Below are positions 23,177 through 34,933 of a stretch of 64,000 nucleotides of DNA, in pieces. The translations under genes and the position numbers were made by a program. Location: contig NC_092680.1 in the NCBI RefSeq assembly GCF_964355755.1, positions 21,863,001 to 21,927,000 on the forward strand, in the 5' to 3' direction. This stretch comes from Antedon mediterranea. Its lineage: Eukaryota; Echinodermata; Crinoidea; Comatulida; Antedonidae. The notes under the pieces are model-generated. The model ran no database searches. It was given only the letters and a program-made list of their open reading frames with translations, and was not told where the DNA came from. Position 1 is the stretch's first letter. Every line of letters begins with the position of its first letter.

Positions 23177-26100
23177 TCATTTCACTGATATGTTTTCTAA
23201 AATCTTGTCTCTTTCTTCTTTATTTGGAAGTGCTGGTACAAGTCCTTTGCCTTTCCGTTCTCTAATTAGACTCCCCTGTAAAATAAAATAGATACCAAAG
23301 ATAAACTTTAAAAAACATTATTAATACCTTTGTTTACTTTGTGGTTGTTGGGCTTGACACTTCAAAACCTTTGTTTACTTTGTGGTTGGGCTTGACACTT
23401 CAAAGCTTCTACTAAAGCCCCTCTTACTAATAAAATTAAATTATTGGTGTAGATTTATATCAAATACAAGGTATTAACTGTATAATCCTATGTTTGAGTA
23501 TAATCCCACCTCTTAATTTAGGCTAAATTTGGATGCAAGACTTTGGACGATTCCTTTGCTAATGCAATCTGAATATAATGCCACACTATAGGACTATACT
23601 GTATGCGGTATATACTCAAGTTTTATACACATATTATTACATAACACCAACAAACAAAAATCCAAATATTGGTAATTATGATTCATGAAGTCTACTGGCT
23701 AAACAAAATATTGAATATTGGTTAAAATTTGAAATGGCAAGAATTCATTTAATTTCATATACCCTCACTTACAGGGAATTTCAACCTTTCTAAGATCAAG
23801 ACATTCATTTCAATGTAGGTCTATGTAACATGAGAACTAAATTTGTAAAATTATATTAATTTCCGTTTTATAAAAAACTATAGTTTGCCTACAGCCAAAG
23901 TTTGAAAAACGTGTGCCAGTGCCAAGCATTGTGTTGTTAATGATGACTAATATTACTGTAGCAATAAGTACCACTATCTCTACATACAAAAATCCCTAAG
24001 TTTGATTATTCATTAGATATTATAAACTATAGAGGGCAGTATCCAAATAATATTTATTCCACATTAGCATGATTAGATTAGAATCATGTCATATTGAAAA
24101 TAATGGTATTTTTGGATTTATAGTTCTGCAGCGGAACTCCAGCAAGGTAATTCTATTTCCTTTTTCTCGTAAAGTTTAACTAAAAAAGTTGGGAGTGTAT
24201 TTAATGCAACTTCTGAGGTAATAAATGCACTGTAAACTGTAAAATGATAGTACAGAAACTGCACAAATAATAGTCAACTTCACATGTAACAACTGTTACA
24301 AAAATTAAAATATTCTTTCTTAAAATACATAATTATCAAAATCCTAAATTAATTATGTAATTATGTTTGCATGGCCAAGCAATCAAGGCAGGGGTGGTCT
24401 TACCATGGACCCGAATTTATAGGTCCATGGTCTTACATATATGTTTGCATGGTCAAGCAATCAAGGCAGGGGTGGTCTTACCATGGACCCTAATTTATAG
24501 GTCCATGGTCTTACATATATGTTTGCATGGCCAAGCAATCAACCATGGACCCTAATTTATAGGTCCATAGTCTTACATATATGTTTGCATGGCCAAGCAA
24601 TCAACCATGGACCCTAATTTATAGGTCCATAGTCTTACATATATGTTTTCATGGCCAAGCAATCAACTATGGACCCTAATTTATAGGTCCATAGTCTTAC
24701 ATATATGTTTGCATGGCCAAGCAATCAAGGCAGGGGTGGTCTTACCATGGACCCTAATTTATAGGTGTATGGTCTTACATATTGCATAACATTAGTATGC
24801 AGATACACGCCACACAATGGAGGACAAGTGGTCTCAGAAAAGAAGAACCATAAATGTTGGCCCAGAGTGCAAAATTTATGAAAATGTATGGTTTATTATA
24901 GTAGTATAGTTTAAAATTTTATTTTGTATTTAAACTAAATTAAAAATTTTATACAAATTACTTGGTATTTTATTATTAAGTAAAATTTGTAATTACATTA
25001 TTCAAACGTAATTGGATTATGCTTCATCTAGTTATTCAATAAGTTTATAAAGCATTGTATTAAAATGTCACCACAATTCTAACCAATAAGGTATGTTAAA
25101 CATTTCTTACTAATTACCTTTAGTTGAGGTCCTGTATGATTGACATTACAACTAGTAGCATGTTTCAATAGCCGTTATATTGGAAGTTTGCAACATGGAA
25201 GTTTTCAAACAACGCCGACCACCTTGAAAACCACAAGGTTTTAGCCATGTTGCCCTTAATAGCATGCAAATCAAACATTATGTAACAGGCCTGTTTATGA
25301 ATCTAATCTTGTATTGATGACAAATTACTATTTATTAGCCAACTACGGTACTTCTTGGAGATCGCGCTTCTAATAAGGTCAAGGCAAGTTAGTAATTAGC
25401 TGGATACAGTCTGAGTAATTCAACCAGGAAATATCTAATTCATTAGTTGATTTGAACCAAGTTTTGCACCAACTTATGCATGGTACCATCTTTAAAATAC
25501 CATCTTTTATTATCTATATTTCTTCCATATATGGACAAAAAACAACAATAGAATAAAAGCACATTTAATAAAAAATAAAATACATTTTTGGATTATATAT
25601 TTTTATCTATATTTTCTATTTACTGCAGTAACAATACAAAACCTTAAAACCAGATAGCATAGATCATATTTTATTATGAAATTCTCCTGTGTAATGTTTT
25701 TGTTATCAATTAAATGACACTAGTCTAAAAATAAAGTACTTACCCAAAATTTGCGGCAGTTTTTATAATTCAGGAAGTACTTGGTACATGAATCGCGATC
25801 AAAATTATTTTGATGGAGACAACGGTACGAGGCATTAGCTTCCTGAAGACAAACAAGACAAAAAAAGGAGATATTCATGAATTTATCAACCATTTTAGTA
25901 TAAATATTAAAACAAATGAAAGTAACTCATTGTATACTTAAGTCCCTACTCAATTTGTCTGGGTAGTCATCACTTTAATATTTTGGTCACATGAGCTAGT
26001 TTGTAATACAAGTCAGATTGGAGCCAACTGTATAAAATATGCCAAGTTCTTATGAGCATACCACCACTCACTAAGCATGAGCAACGGTAGTCAGTGCTAA

Positions 26101-27334
26101 TAATTCAATCATCCCCAGAAAACAAAATTATTGGGTTATTGAGAATCAGTTATTTATTAGGTTTTAAAAACGTTTATTTGGCTAGCTTTTATCTGCATTT
26201 AATAGATTTTTTTTAAATTTACTAAAATTATTAATTGAATTTTCAATTAGATATAAACTGTATATGTATAAATATAGTTAATCAACTTTTATAACCTGTA
26301 TGAATTGTATTTATAATACTGAGTCACATTGCATAATGTTAGGCCTACTAGGTATCCACATCTGGCAGGATAAATACCACTCACTGACAGTTACTAGGTT
26401 TTCACAATCTGCTCCTACTTAATTTAAATATAAACAATCTGTCTCGTGAATATTTATAAACATGAACTATGAGGAGGCAATTAATTGCATTAAAAGTTGC
26501 ATACAGAATTCTCTGAATAAAGATTTGTGAAATTAATTCATTTTCTATCTTCCATTTTTTATTAATAATTATTTTTTATTTAAATTTACAGTCAGTGTAA
26601 AATCAGTGTAAGTAGGATAGGTATTTTATGAAATTTCAAATGAAAGCCGACATTTGTAGTTTTTTTTTATTATGCAAACAAATAAGTAAAGTAACAACTA
26701 GTAGTAGTAGGGCATAGATATTTGAGTTGTTTTTAATAATACTGTACTACTACTTACTTTTTATTTAAAAAATGTTTAACATTATTATTATGTTCATTTT
26801 AATTGATTATTAGTATAGTTAACACTTTTAAGTATTGCACAACAAATTTCATTTTTAATTTGCTTTTATATACCTATTTATCTAATTATTTACCTGGAAA
26901 CAAAAGCCTCTTATATTTCTTTATTATTTACTTAAATATTTTAATATAAGTTTAATAATTAGTTATTTTAATTTACAAATTTTGTATTCTATGAATGTCA
27001 CAACTTTTGGTGAAGTGCTGCCAACATGATTCCATCAGCTGAGCCATGGATAACATCGAGGTGTCCTTCCCCCTCCGCACCCAAAATAGGTTAGTAGTAG
27101 TTAGGCTAGACCAGATAGATGGGCCACACAGTACTACTAAGGTCTACTTACTAGGCCTATACTTACTAGCTAGCCTGCCGACTATACCTAGCTAGATAGA
27201 GGCTACAGAATTTAAATACAAACCTCAAGACAAGGGTTATTATTAATATCGTCTAGTTTTTGTCTATCGGAACCAGAGTTCCTTTTTCTTCGAATATTGT
27301 CTGCTTCAATTTCAGAACCACTTTTCGTTTCCAT
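23177..27334 (-). CDS. CHCHD7: CHCHD7, twin-CX9C mitochondrial protein (three coding exons)
   Basis: Coding exons on the minus strand: 27334-27224 (37 codons, starting METKSGSEIE), 25842-25744 (33 codons) and 23275-23177 (32 codons plus stop), all phase 0 with GT/AG borders, for 102 residues. The joined protein has a CHCH domain: CLEEANASYRC and CTKYFLNYKNC are two C-x9-C motifs (residues 35-45 and 56-66), followed by RKFW and a C-terminal 'PALPNKEERDKIL' segment. The match to vertebrate CHCHD7 covers the whole length (human has SDASTRCLDENNYDRERC at the equivalent place), with a somewhat longer N-terminus here. Twin-CX9C proteins are oxidised in the mitochondrial intermembrane space by the MIA40 pathway; CHCHD7's own role is poorly known. 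The start is the only Met upstream of the first exon's acidic/basic leader. It is head to head with the PR-PLAG gene. Confidence 0.93.
23312..23408. repeat. Short tandem duplication in CHCHD7 intron 2
   Basis: Two copies of about 40 bp built on 'cctttgtttactttgtggtt' and 'gggcttgacacttcaaa'. Confidence 0.7.
24363..24785. repeat. Tandem repeat of 78/61-bp units in CHCHD7 intron 2
   Basis: Six units each start ATGTTTGCATGGCCAAGCAA and contain the dyad CCATGGACCC-TAATTTATA-GGTCCATGG. Units 1, 2 and 6 are 78 bp and carry a 17-bp block around 'ggcaggggtggtctta'; units 3-5 are 61 bp and lack it. Confidence 0.9.
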
Positions 27335-27430
27335 TTTGCAGAAATCAGATTAAAATTGCAAGTACTGTACCAATAAAATGTCATATGAAGGAGGCAGACA
27401 TCTTGGAACAGCTCATTATACAAACAGGTA
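27335..27430. promoter_or_regulatory. Candidate bidirectional promoter, CHCHD7 / PR-PLAG
   Basis: The CHCHD7 ATG lies at 27334. Within 100 bp on the opposite strand, the plus strand reads GGAGGCAGACATCTTGGAAC and then a good donor, ACAAACAG|GTAAAA at 27427/27428. This could end a short non-coding first exon of the divergent PR-PLAG gene, whose first coding exon starts with a splice acceptor and so needs an upstream exon. The reverse complement CCAAGATGTCTGCC resembles an AAGATG-type initiator site. Head-to-head arrangement is also known for human CHCHD7 and PLAG1. Transcript evidence is lacking. Confidence 0.4.
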
Positions 27431-28685
27431 AAACCTTCACACCTTTATAAATGTTATTGGTATTTTATCTACTTATTTGTAAAAAAACTAATACTATACC
27501 TTACAGTTGCTACTTGAAAAAATCTATGTGCATACAGGTTTCAACTGAAAATTTAATAGTGTGAAAAACGATGTTTGAAACTTTGTGGTTTTCTGTCATT
27601 TTCCGCTTGAACTGCAAAAACTTGCCCACAGTTCATTTCGTCAAAACATTGGAATAATTGGCCGGGCGGTCCCATCTGCTTGCGGAGAAATGTCATCCCT
27701 GTTTGGACCCAAAATTGATGAAATTTGTAGAAAATGCCAACTGATAGATTTTAGGAATGTCTTAACAGAAGAAAGGCACTTACAGAGGTGTGTATGCATT
27801 TTTTCATATCTTTGAAACATATTGGGATTTGTGTAAAAAAGCTGTGTAATAAAAAGACCATCCGTGTGTGTGTTGAACAACCAGCAACCCTGGATTGTAT
27901 AAATTCGTTGCTGGCTGACTGCTATATCTATTCTGGGCTGGTCCCTTTTCATCATGTACACTACTATATTGCTAATTATACTAGCCATGGCTGCGTAAAT
28001 GAATATGGTATCTCAGCTATTTTAACTTCCATTCATTACATTGCATTTTAGATGTAACATTTTATAAAACACTGATATGCATACTAACTGTACTATATAA
28101 ATATAGTACTATAGCCTGGCCTACATACAGTTTTAAAGTGACAATCTTTTTATTCTATCCAAACTGAGAGGAGTGTTTGGTTTGACAGATCTGTTTTATT
28201 CTAGACTGCTGTTACTAGAAAGCCTAGATTTATGTTTTGTTTCATGATTACGATACTAAATGATTTCATGACACATGTTGTCAAGTATTATTAAAAAAAG
28301 GCGTTGTCTAATTTAAGTAATAATGGTAATAATTTTAAGGTTAGGCTATCGCAAATAACTTGATTTCGCGAGGAACGTCATTGCACAATGCATGATGGGA
28401 AGGGTTTGGGAGCAAATTTCACGATGCGTACTTACAAACAACAAATAACGTACATATGCGTATTCCTTCCCACTATTCGTCGTGCACGCTATTACGATAA
28501 ACCTTATTTAACAATTGTAGGTAAGGCAGGCTATACATTTAGTGTCACTTTTTAAAGTCACAAATCTATTCCATGTGCATAGTCTCTGTAGTCACATTGT
28601 CAATTAGTTTTATGTGGTGTCACTTAAGTGGAAATGTGTGATGTTATTTTTTACTTAATGGACATTTTTTAATTTGACATTGCAA
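27431..28685. other. Non-coding sequence downstream of the CHCHD7 promoter
   Basis: Mostly AT-rich, presumed first intron of the PR-PLAG gene. An open frame at 27585-27815 (plus) has an acceptor-like and a donor-like context but matches nothing recognised. A CG-containing patch at 28370-28500 might be regulatory. Confidence 0.3.
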
Positions 28686-29552
28686 GATGTTCTCTTTCCT
28701 TTATTTCATCATCATTTCAGCCATTGTCGCCCCATTGCACAGTCATTTATGTGATGTTCTCTTTCCTTTATTTCATCATCATTTCAGCCGTTGTCGCCCC
28801 ATTGCACAGTCATTTATGTGATGTTCTCTTTCCTTTATTTCATCATCATTTCAGCCGTTGTCGCCCCATTGCACAGTCATTTATGTGATGTTCTCTTTCC
28901 TTTATTTCATCATCATTTCAGCCGTTGTCGCCCCATTGCACAGTCATTTATGTGATGTTCTCTTTCCTTTATTTCATCATCATTTCAGCCGTTGTCGCCC
29001 CATTGCACAGTCATTTATGTGATATGCTACAAGATGTTCTCTTTCCTTTATTTCATCATCATTTAAGCCATTGTCGCCCCATTGCACAGTCATTTATGTG
29101 ATGTTCTCTTTCCTTTATTTCATCATCATTTCAGCCGTTGTCGCCCCATTGCACAGTCATTTATGTGATATGCTACAAGATGTTCTCTTTCCTTTATTTC
29201 ATCATCATTTAAGCCATTGTCGTCCCATTACACAGTCATTTATGTGATATGCTACAAGATGTTCTCTTTCCTTTATTTCATCATCATTTCAGCCGTTGTC
29301 GCCCCATTACACAGTCATTTATGTGATATGCTACAAGATGTTCTCTTTCCTTTATTTCATCATCATTTCAGCCGTTGTCGCCTCATTGCACAGTCATTTA
29401 TGTGATGTTCTCTTTCCTTTATTTCATCATCATTTCAGCCGTTGTCGCCCCATTACACAGTCATTTATGTGATATGCTACAAGATGTTCTCTTTCCTTTA
29501 TTTCATCATCATTTCAGCCATTGTCGCCTCATTGCACAGTCATTTATGTGAC
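28686..29552. repeat. 67/79-bp minisatellite, 12 copies, in the presumed PR-PLAG first intron
   Basis: The unit starts GATGTTCTCTTTCCTTTATT and ends GCACAGTCATTTATGT. Some units have a 12-bp addition, GATATGCTACAA. Each unit contains a pyrimidine-rich run ending in TTTCAG or TTTAAG, i.e. a splice-acceptor-like site. Confidence 0.95.
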
Positions 29553-30970
29553 ATGCTACTACTGACATAATTTCACCACAATTGTCCCACCTTAAATCCT
29601 CTAAATAATCATTCTTTTCCACTTAATAAAATTTAAACCCAGTTTTACAACATGGCTTGTAAAAACCATGATACTGTTGTGAAATTTCAACATTCTTGTT
29701 CATTTATCCTGAACAAGTCATACTTTTATTCATAATGACATTATTTTATTCATCATTTATTTTGTGTACATGTCATTTATTTAGACATCATTTCTACAGT
29801 TATTATGCATATTATTATTGTCAATTAAGAAACTGGCCTACTACATATGTAAACTGAAGCTATTTAATAAACAATTTCTGAACTTGAATGGTTTTGTCCC
29901 CATGAAAACATTGAAATATTATATTTGGTTTTAAATTTTAGAATTAAAAACAAGGCCTGTTTAAACAATAAAAGTATAATTTTTCAGTGAATATTTTGTG
30001 TTTTCCATAACTCTGTTAATAATTGACATGTCCTTTGTAAAGTGTCGACTGACATGATGGTAGAATAAATAATTCCTGGCTGTGCAGCTGATTCCTAGAC
30101 AAACTGTCATCTGTATTTCGCTAACATTTCTTGATCTGTGCTAGGATCGCAGTAGAAAAGTGTACCATAATGATTGAAACTATGCAGTAGAGGTCTTTGT
30201 CATCCACTTTTGTAAAAGTGGAAGTTGATCTCAATAGGCATGTAGTTGCTTTTTATCGCCTTCTTTTTGTCCATATTTTACTTAATATTTTGGTATTTTT
30301 ATGCTTTTTACGATTTTTTTTATATGGATGAATAAAACTAAATGAAACTTAGTATTAGAAGTAGAAGTATTAATTTTTATTATGCAAGTTCTAATCAAAT
30401 ATCTATTTCTTGCCTGTCTTACCTAGATAAACCTAAAACAATAACTGTACTCTTCTTGAAGAGCGAGATATAACTAAAAAAGTAGACCTTATATTTATGA
30501 CCCCTCTCCACAAATGGTATATTCCATGAACTATTTAGATATATTTTTAAAAATGTCAGTTTAATTCCACTTATATAGTTTAGGTCTTGAGGGGTCATGA
30601 AGGTTTATATTTCAAGTTGGTTAAAACTTGACACTTTGGAAGAACTTAGATCAGGATAAATTGTCCTCATTGCCAGCTGCATTGTTTTCACACCATTACA
30701 GAACTTTGCATTAAAAAACATAGCATTTTAATTTACTTTTTATTATAAATGATTATTACAATGAATCTGATTACAAACAATTTTTTAAAGATATTGTAGC
30801 ACTAAAATCGTTTGTCTCCAAAAAAGTATTTCAATCTAATAATTTAGAATATGTTTGACTATTTCTAAAGAATCTTCAGAGAGCTCTAGGTCATCAGAGA
30901 TTGGTCACATTAATAACAACTTGGGTTTGGTTAAAAACACTAAATCAAAAACGAAACGTTGCCTTGTCTT
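29553..30970. other. Presumed intronic AT-rich sequence
   Basis: No exon, RNA gene or clear repeat recognised. Confidence 0.35.
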
Positions 30971-31146
30971 CACTATCAAACTTCATGTGACAAAAAAATG
31001 TGATGTGCCCATATATAGACATGATGATGTTATACAGTATCACTACCATATTTGGGAATATCACTACCGTATTTGGGAATATCACTACCATATTTTGGCA
31101 AATCACACTTTTTTTGTCAAACTACTGTAGTTTGATAGTGTAGACT
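30971..31146. mobile_element. MITE, copy 3 of the CACTATCAAAC family
   Basis: Left terminus CACTATCAAACTTCATGTGA with a following run of A, right terminus GTTTGATAGTGTAGAC, and three internal 'tatcactaccatatttggga'-like units. It lies directly beside the piggyBac-like element that begins at 31152. Confidence 0.75.
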
Positions 31147-31151
31147 CTTAA

Positions 31152-32197
31152 CACTTTGACTGCCAGAGGTTTTTCCAGTTAGAAACTGCCACCGCCAGCG
31201 TTTTTAGCCCAATTCGATGTTTTTATTAAAGCTGATTGAAACCATGTATGTGATCTGATTTATATGTAATTTAGACTAAAATAATCATAAAGATTTTAGC
31301 TTTACAATGGTACCAAGAACGATTTTTAAAGCGCAATATGTAAATCGTAATAGTAAAATGAAAGTAACACACTTTTTGAGTTTTTCGTAGTTTCGCGCAA
31401 GAAAGTCGAGATATTCGCGATTTTGTGCAAGACATCACAGTATGAAAATATCGCCCGGTGAGATCAACAAACAACAAAAAAGTTACTTACACGGCACCGA
31501 TAGGCCTATAAAAACAAGTTATCACTATCGAAAAATGTATTACATTTTATAAATCATAAATCTTACATCAATGTTTCGCCAAAATCCACATAGTAAAGAC
31601 ACCAGGCCTAGTTAACCAGGCCTAAAGTTGGTCCGGAACCGTTTTACGACTAGGCCTAGGCTAGGCTAGCCTTGTACTACTAGCCTAGATAGTAAACTGA
31701 TGATAATATCCATACCATTTCAAAACAAGTTTGTTGCGTGAAACTCGGTCACTTTAAGTAAAACACCAAAACAATTAGGGTATACATACAATAATAAAAT
31801 TAAAGACTTCGTATTGAAAATGACTCCATTATCTTTTATTCAGATAACAAACAAACATGTCAATCCACAAAAACGTTTGTAATGCTTCGGCGGCATAGCT
31901 AGCGCGCGACCGATACACAATGCGCCAAGCCATCGCTGTACGCGCTACTGTGATGCGCGGTGTTTGTTATTTCGACAGGTACCATTTTGACAGTCGTTCC
32001 TAACCAGATTAGTTACTTTCAAATTGTAAAATATTTACGGTCCAGACCGAATATAGTGTTCATATTTATAGTATATACCAATAATTAACCTATCTACCGG
32101 ATTTCGTAAAAAAACGCGAAAAACGAAGATCTTCGTGTTTGGCAGTCAAGCGTTGTGTTTCCAAAAACGAAGATCTTCGTGTTTGGCAGTCAAAGTG
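31152..32197. mobile_element. Non-autonomous piggyBac-like element with TTAA target duplication
   Basis: Termini CACTTTGACTGCCA and TGGCAGTCAAAGTG are perfect inverted repeats, each flanked by TTAA (31148-31151 and 32198-32201), the target signature of the piggyBac superfamily. The right end has two copies of AAAACGAAGATCTTCGTGTT followed by TGGCAGTCAA. The ~1.05-kb interior has no transposase frame. An internal 68-codon frame on the minus strand is not recognised and is probably chance. Confidence 0.8.
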
Positions 32198-32201
32198 TTA
32201 A

Positions 32202-33147
32202 GTAATTGGTTAAATTAGATTATATCCATGGAAATTTTGATGGGACTTTTTGCTAAATCTCAACCCTCATTTACATTGCATGTTATTTTTCTTTGATGAA
32301 TTCTTTAAACAGCATTTAATTGTGTCTTGTTATTAAACCAGATGTATAAAGTAAAGTAAACTATCACCGACATGACAGTACAGTAGTCTAGGTTTGTGTC
32401 AATGCTGCCATACTGTTAGTAATAATTGATATTAAAGTTTTATAACTCTACCGGTATATGTTCTAAAATATGACATTTTTGGTTACTACAGGTGCCATTA
32501 TATGTATGAGACATTCTAAGGCCATGTGACACGATCAGCTGATATATTAAAATAACTGTCATTTTAAAATATATTTAAGAACCATCCTAAACCTGTACCT
32601 TCAAATAGTGTTTTAATAAACCTTTACTTCTGACATACAAATGCCTAAGTCATTTCTTCTGCTCTTACTGGAGGTTAGTTATTTTTTTTATTATTGTTCC
32701 ATATTTTAATATCATTATTTATTCTATGGTCAGTATACTGTACTGTTTGCATTAAATGCCATTCAAAGAATAAAAAGGTAATTTCATCAAAATCCCTTTA
32801 GTAGAGTTAGTGTACTTAAAAACGGTTACATTAGTAGATTAAGTTTATCTTTTAATAGTTTTAGTCAAGGCCCATCCCCATATTGACATTTTTAATTCCA
32901 ATCTTCATCTGTTTCGTCGTTGAATTTAAGTGTTTTTGATTTGTTGTAATTATCTGTTAGATTTGTTTCTTCTGCTGTTTCTGGTTTTAAAAATAAAATA
33001 AATGAAAAATAAAATATCAATTCTACCAGACACACCCAGGCTTATAAGAAGTTAGTTTGACTTGACTAGTGAATATTGAGCCTGGCCTCTGGGTTAACCT
33101 AGTAATACATTGCCTGGTTGGAAATACTAACACTATTCATACTGCAA
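32202..33147. other. Presumed intronic AT-rich sequence
   Basis: No exon or repeat family recognised. Confidence 0.3.
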
Positions 33148-33155
33148 ATACCTTG

Positions 33156-33315
33156 CAGTAGCGTAACAGCTATGCACGACGCTCACTGGCTAAACCCAGG
33201 GGCCCAGAGCTTAAGGTGCCCCAGAGCATGAGCAGCCTCAATTCAACTACCCTGTGTTAGAGGGCCCCTTAGGAGTGCTAAACCAGGGGCCTTTGCCCTG
33301 TTCGCTATGCCACTG
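33156..33315. mobile_element. hAT-type MITE with 8-bp target site duplication
   Basis: A 160-bp element with imperfect termini CAGTAGCGTAAC and TATGCCACTG and GC-rich subterminal arms (CCAGGGGCCC). It is flanked by exact 8-bp direct repeats ATACCTTG at 33148-33155 and 33316-33323, the size expected of hAT elements. Confidence 0.8.
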
Positions 33316-33323
33316 ATACCTTG

Positions 33324-34905
33324 AATTGCTTGCTTCAAAAATTTTTCTTATGGTTTTGCACATTGTACATGAGTGATTTTTGGTACTCAAAATGAGCTCA
33401 TTACTCACCTTACAATCGGTATTGAGTACCCTGACAGTAGGGTAACATTGATTTATGGCAACAACTTGTTTTAATGGCTTCAGTTTGATAAACTACAAAA
33501 AATACATACTGTAAAATTATTGCTTCTTACTACTTGGCATTGCAGATTCAAGGACTAACTAGTCTTGTGATCCTAAATTGATTTTTATTTTAATTTCATG
33601 TTTATTATTTTCATTATTTTGCAAATAAATGATATATAAATTCTACTGCTATCCTATCAGAGTTCTGTACCTACTGTTTAGTGTGTCGTTTGACCTCATA
33701 GATAAAACCGAATGATTGTCTTGTAAAAATAATTACTGTAGTCTGGTAATTTTAATAGAAAAGTTCTTATTAAGATAATTGCTTAAGTTGTTATTAAGAT
33801 ACCATCAAAGTTTGTTTAAGAATGAACTTAGTATCCTGTGTGTATAATGCTTGAATTCAGTTTGTAATATCATGTCTGTATTTTTACCACCTGCAACATT
33901 TTTACATGTTGAATTTTTTGACATTTGTAATTTAATTATTTCATGTTGATTGATTTTTATTATTTTACAGGTATTTATTTTTGTTATTACGTATTTTATG
34001 GTATCAAAAACAAAACAAAAACAGGACCGATGCAGCTGTAACACACACACACACACAACATATTATGTAATTAACAATTCAAGTAATGTACCATCTAAGT
34101 ACTGTACATTGTTCTTAATAATTTAAACATCTTACAGTACCACCTAAATATTTTAAAAACTATCTAAAAAAGAAACAAAAATCCACACTTTCTGTATAGA
34201 TCACTATTTAGACTTTCTTGTTATATTTAACATTTTTGTCTCCACATGTGATAAGTTCTGCTATTTTATTTTTAACAAATAATAGATATATTTAGTTTTC
34301 TTCAAGATTGATGTGTTTGTAGTTTTTAGTGATGAGTGATGTCAAATCATTAAACCTACACATTTCTATTCATTTTTATAGAGAGAAAGCTGACACATAA
34401 TTTTCATTTAGATTTTTTTAAATTTATAACATGTCTGTAATAACTAGAAATTCAGCTATAGAGGTGTACAGGTAGTTTTTTTAATCTTGTTACTTAATTA
34501 ACAAGTAAATTAAGGCTAAGCAAAACTAGTGTCTCATCGTGAACACAAAATCCATTTCACATGCGTATTGTCTTTCAGTGTTACTGACGATGGATATGGA
34601 GTAGATGAGTTGATAAGATGTAAAAAATGAAAGAAAAGACCAATTCAGGCAAAAGTGACAGTTTAACTCATCACTGAGTGTTCTGAGCGGAAAAATACTT
34701 ATTTATAATTCTAATTAGCATCATTTCTCTTTCTTGGCAACTCACAGAAATGCACAGATTGACAATTAAAAAAAATAATAATTGAAATGAAAATGACAAA
34801 TTATTAATCTCTATTAGGATTATTCTGTTTACAATTAAAACAAATTGTTTCCTGTTTTAGATAAATTGAGATAAAATATCAATTGTTGTTAATGTTTGTT
34901 TTCAG
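33324..34905. other. Presumed intronic AT-rich sequence before first coding exon of PR-PLAG
   Basis: No exon recognised. Contains a short CA/TG microsatellite at about 34040-34057. The stretch ends in the acceptor TTGTTTTCAG at 34905. Confidence 0.35.
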
Positions 34906-34933
34906 ACGGATTTATACTGGCTTGTAGTAGGCA

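Noticed and set aside
27585-27988. 76-codon plus and 115-codon minus frames beside the CHCHD7 promoter
   Set aside because: Neither shows a recognisable domain; they overlap each other and the minus frame has no similarity I know. Could include a non-coding exon, but coding is unsupported.
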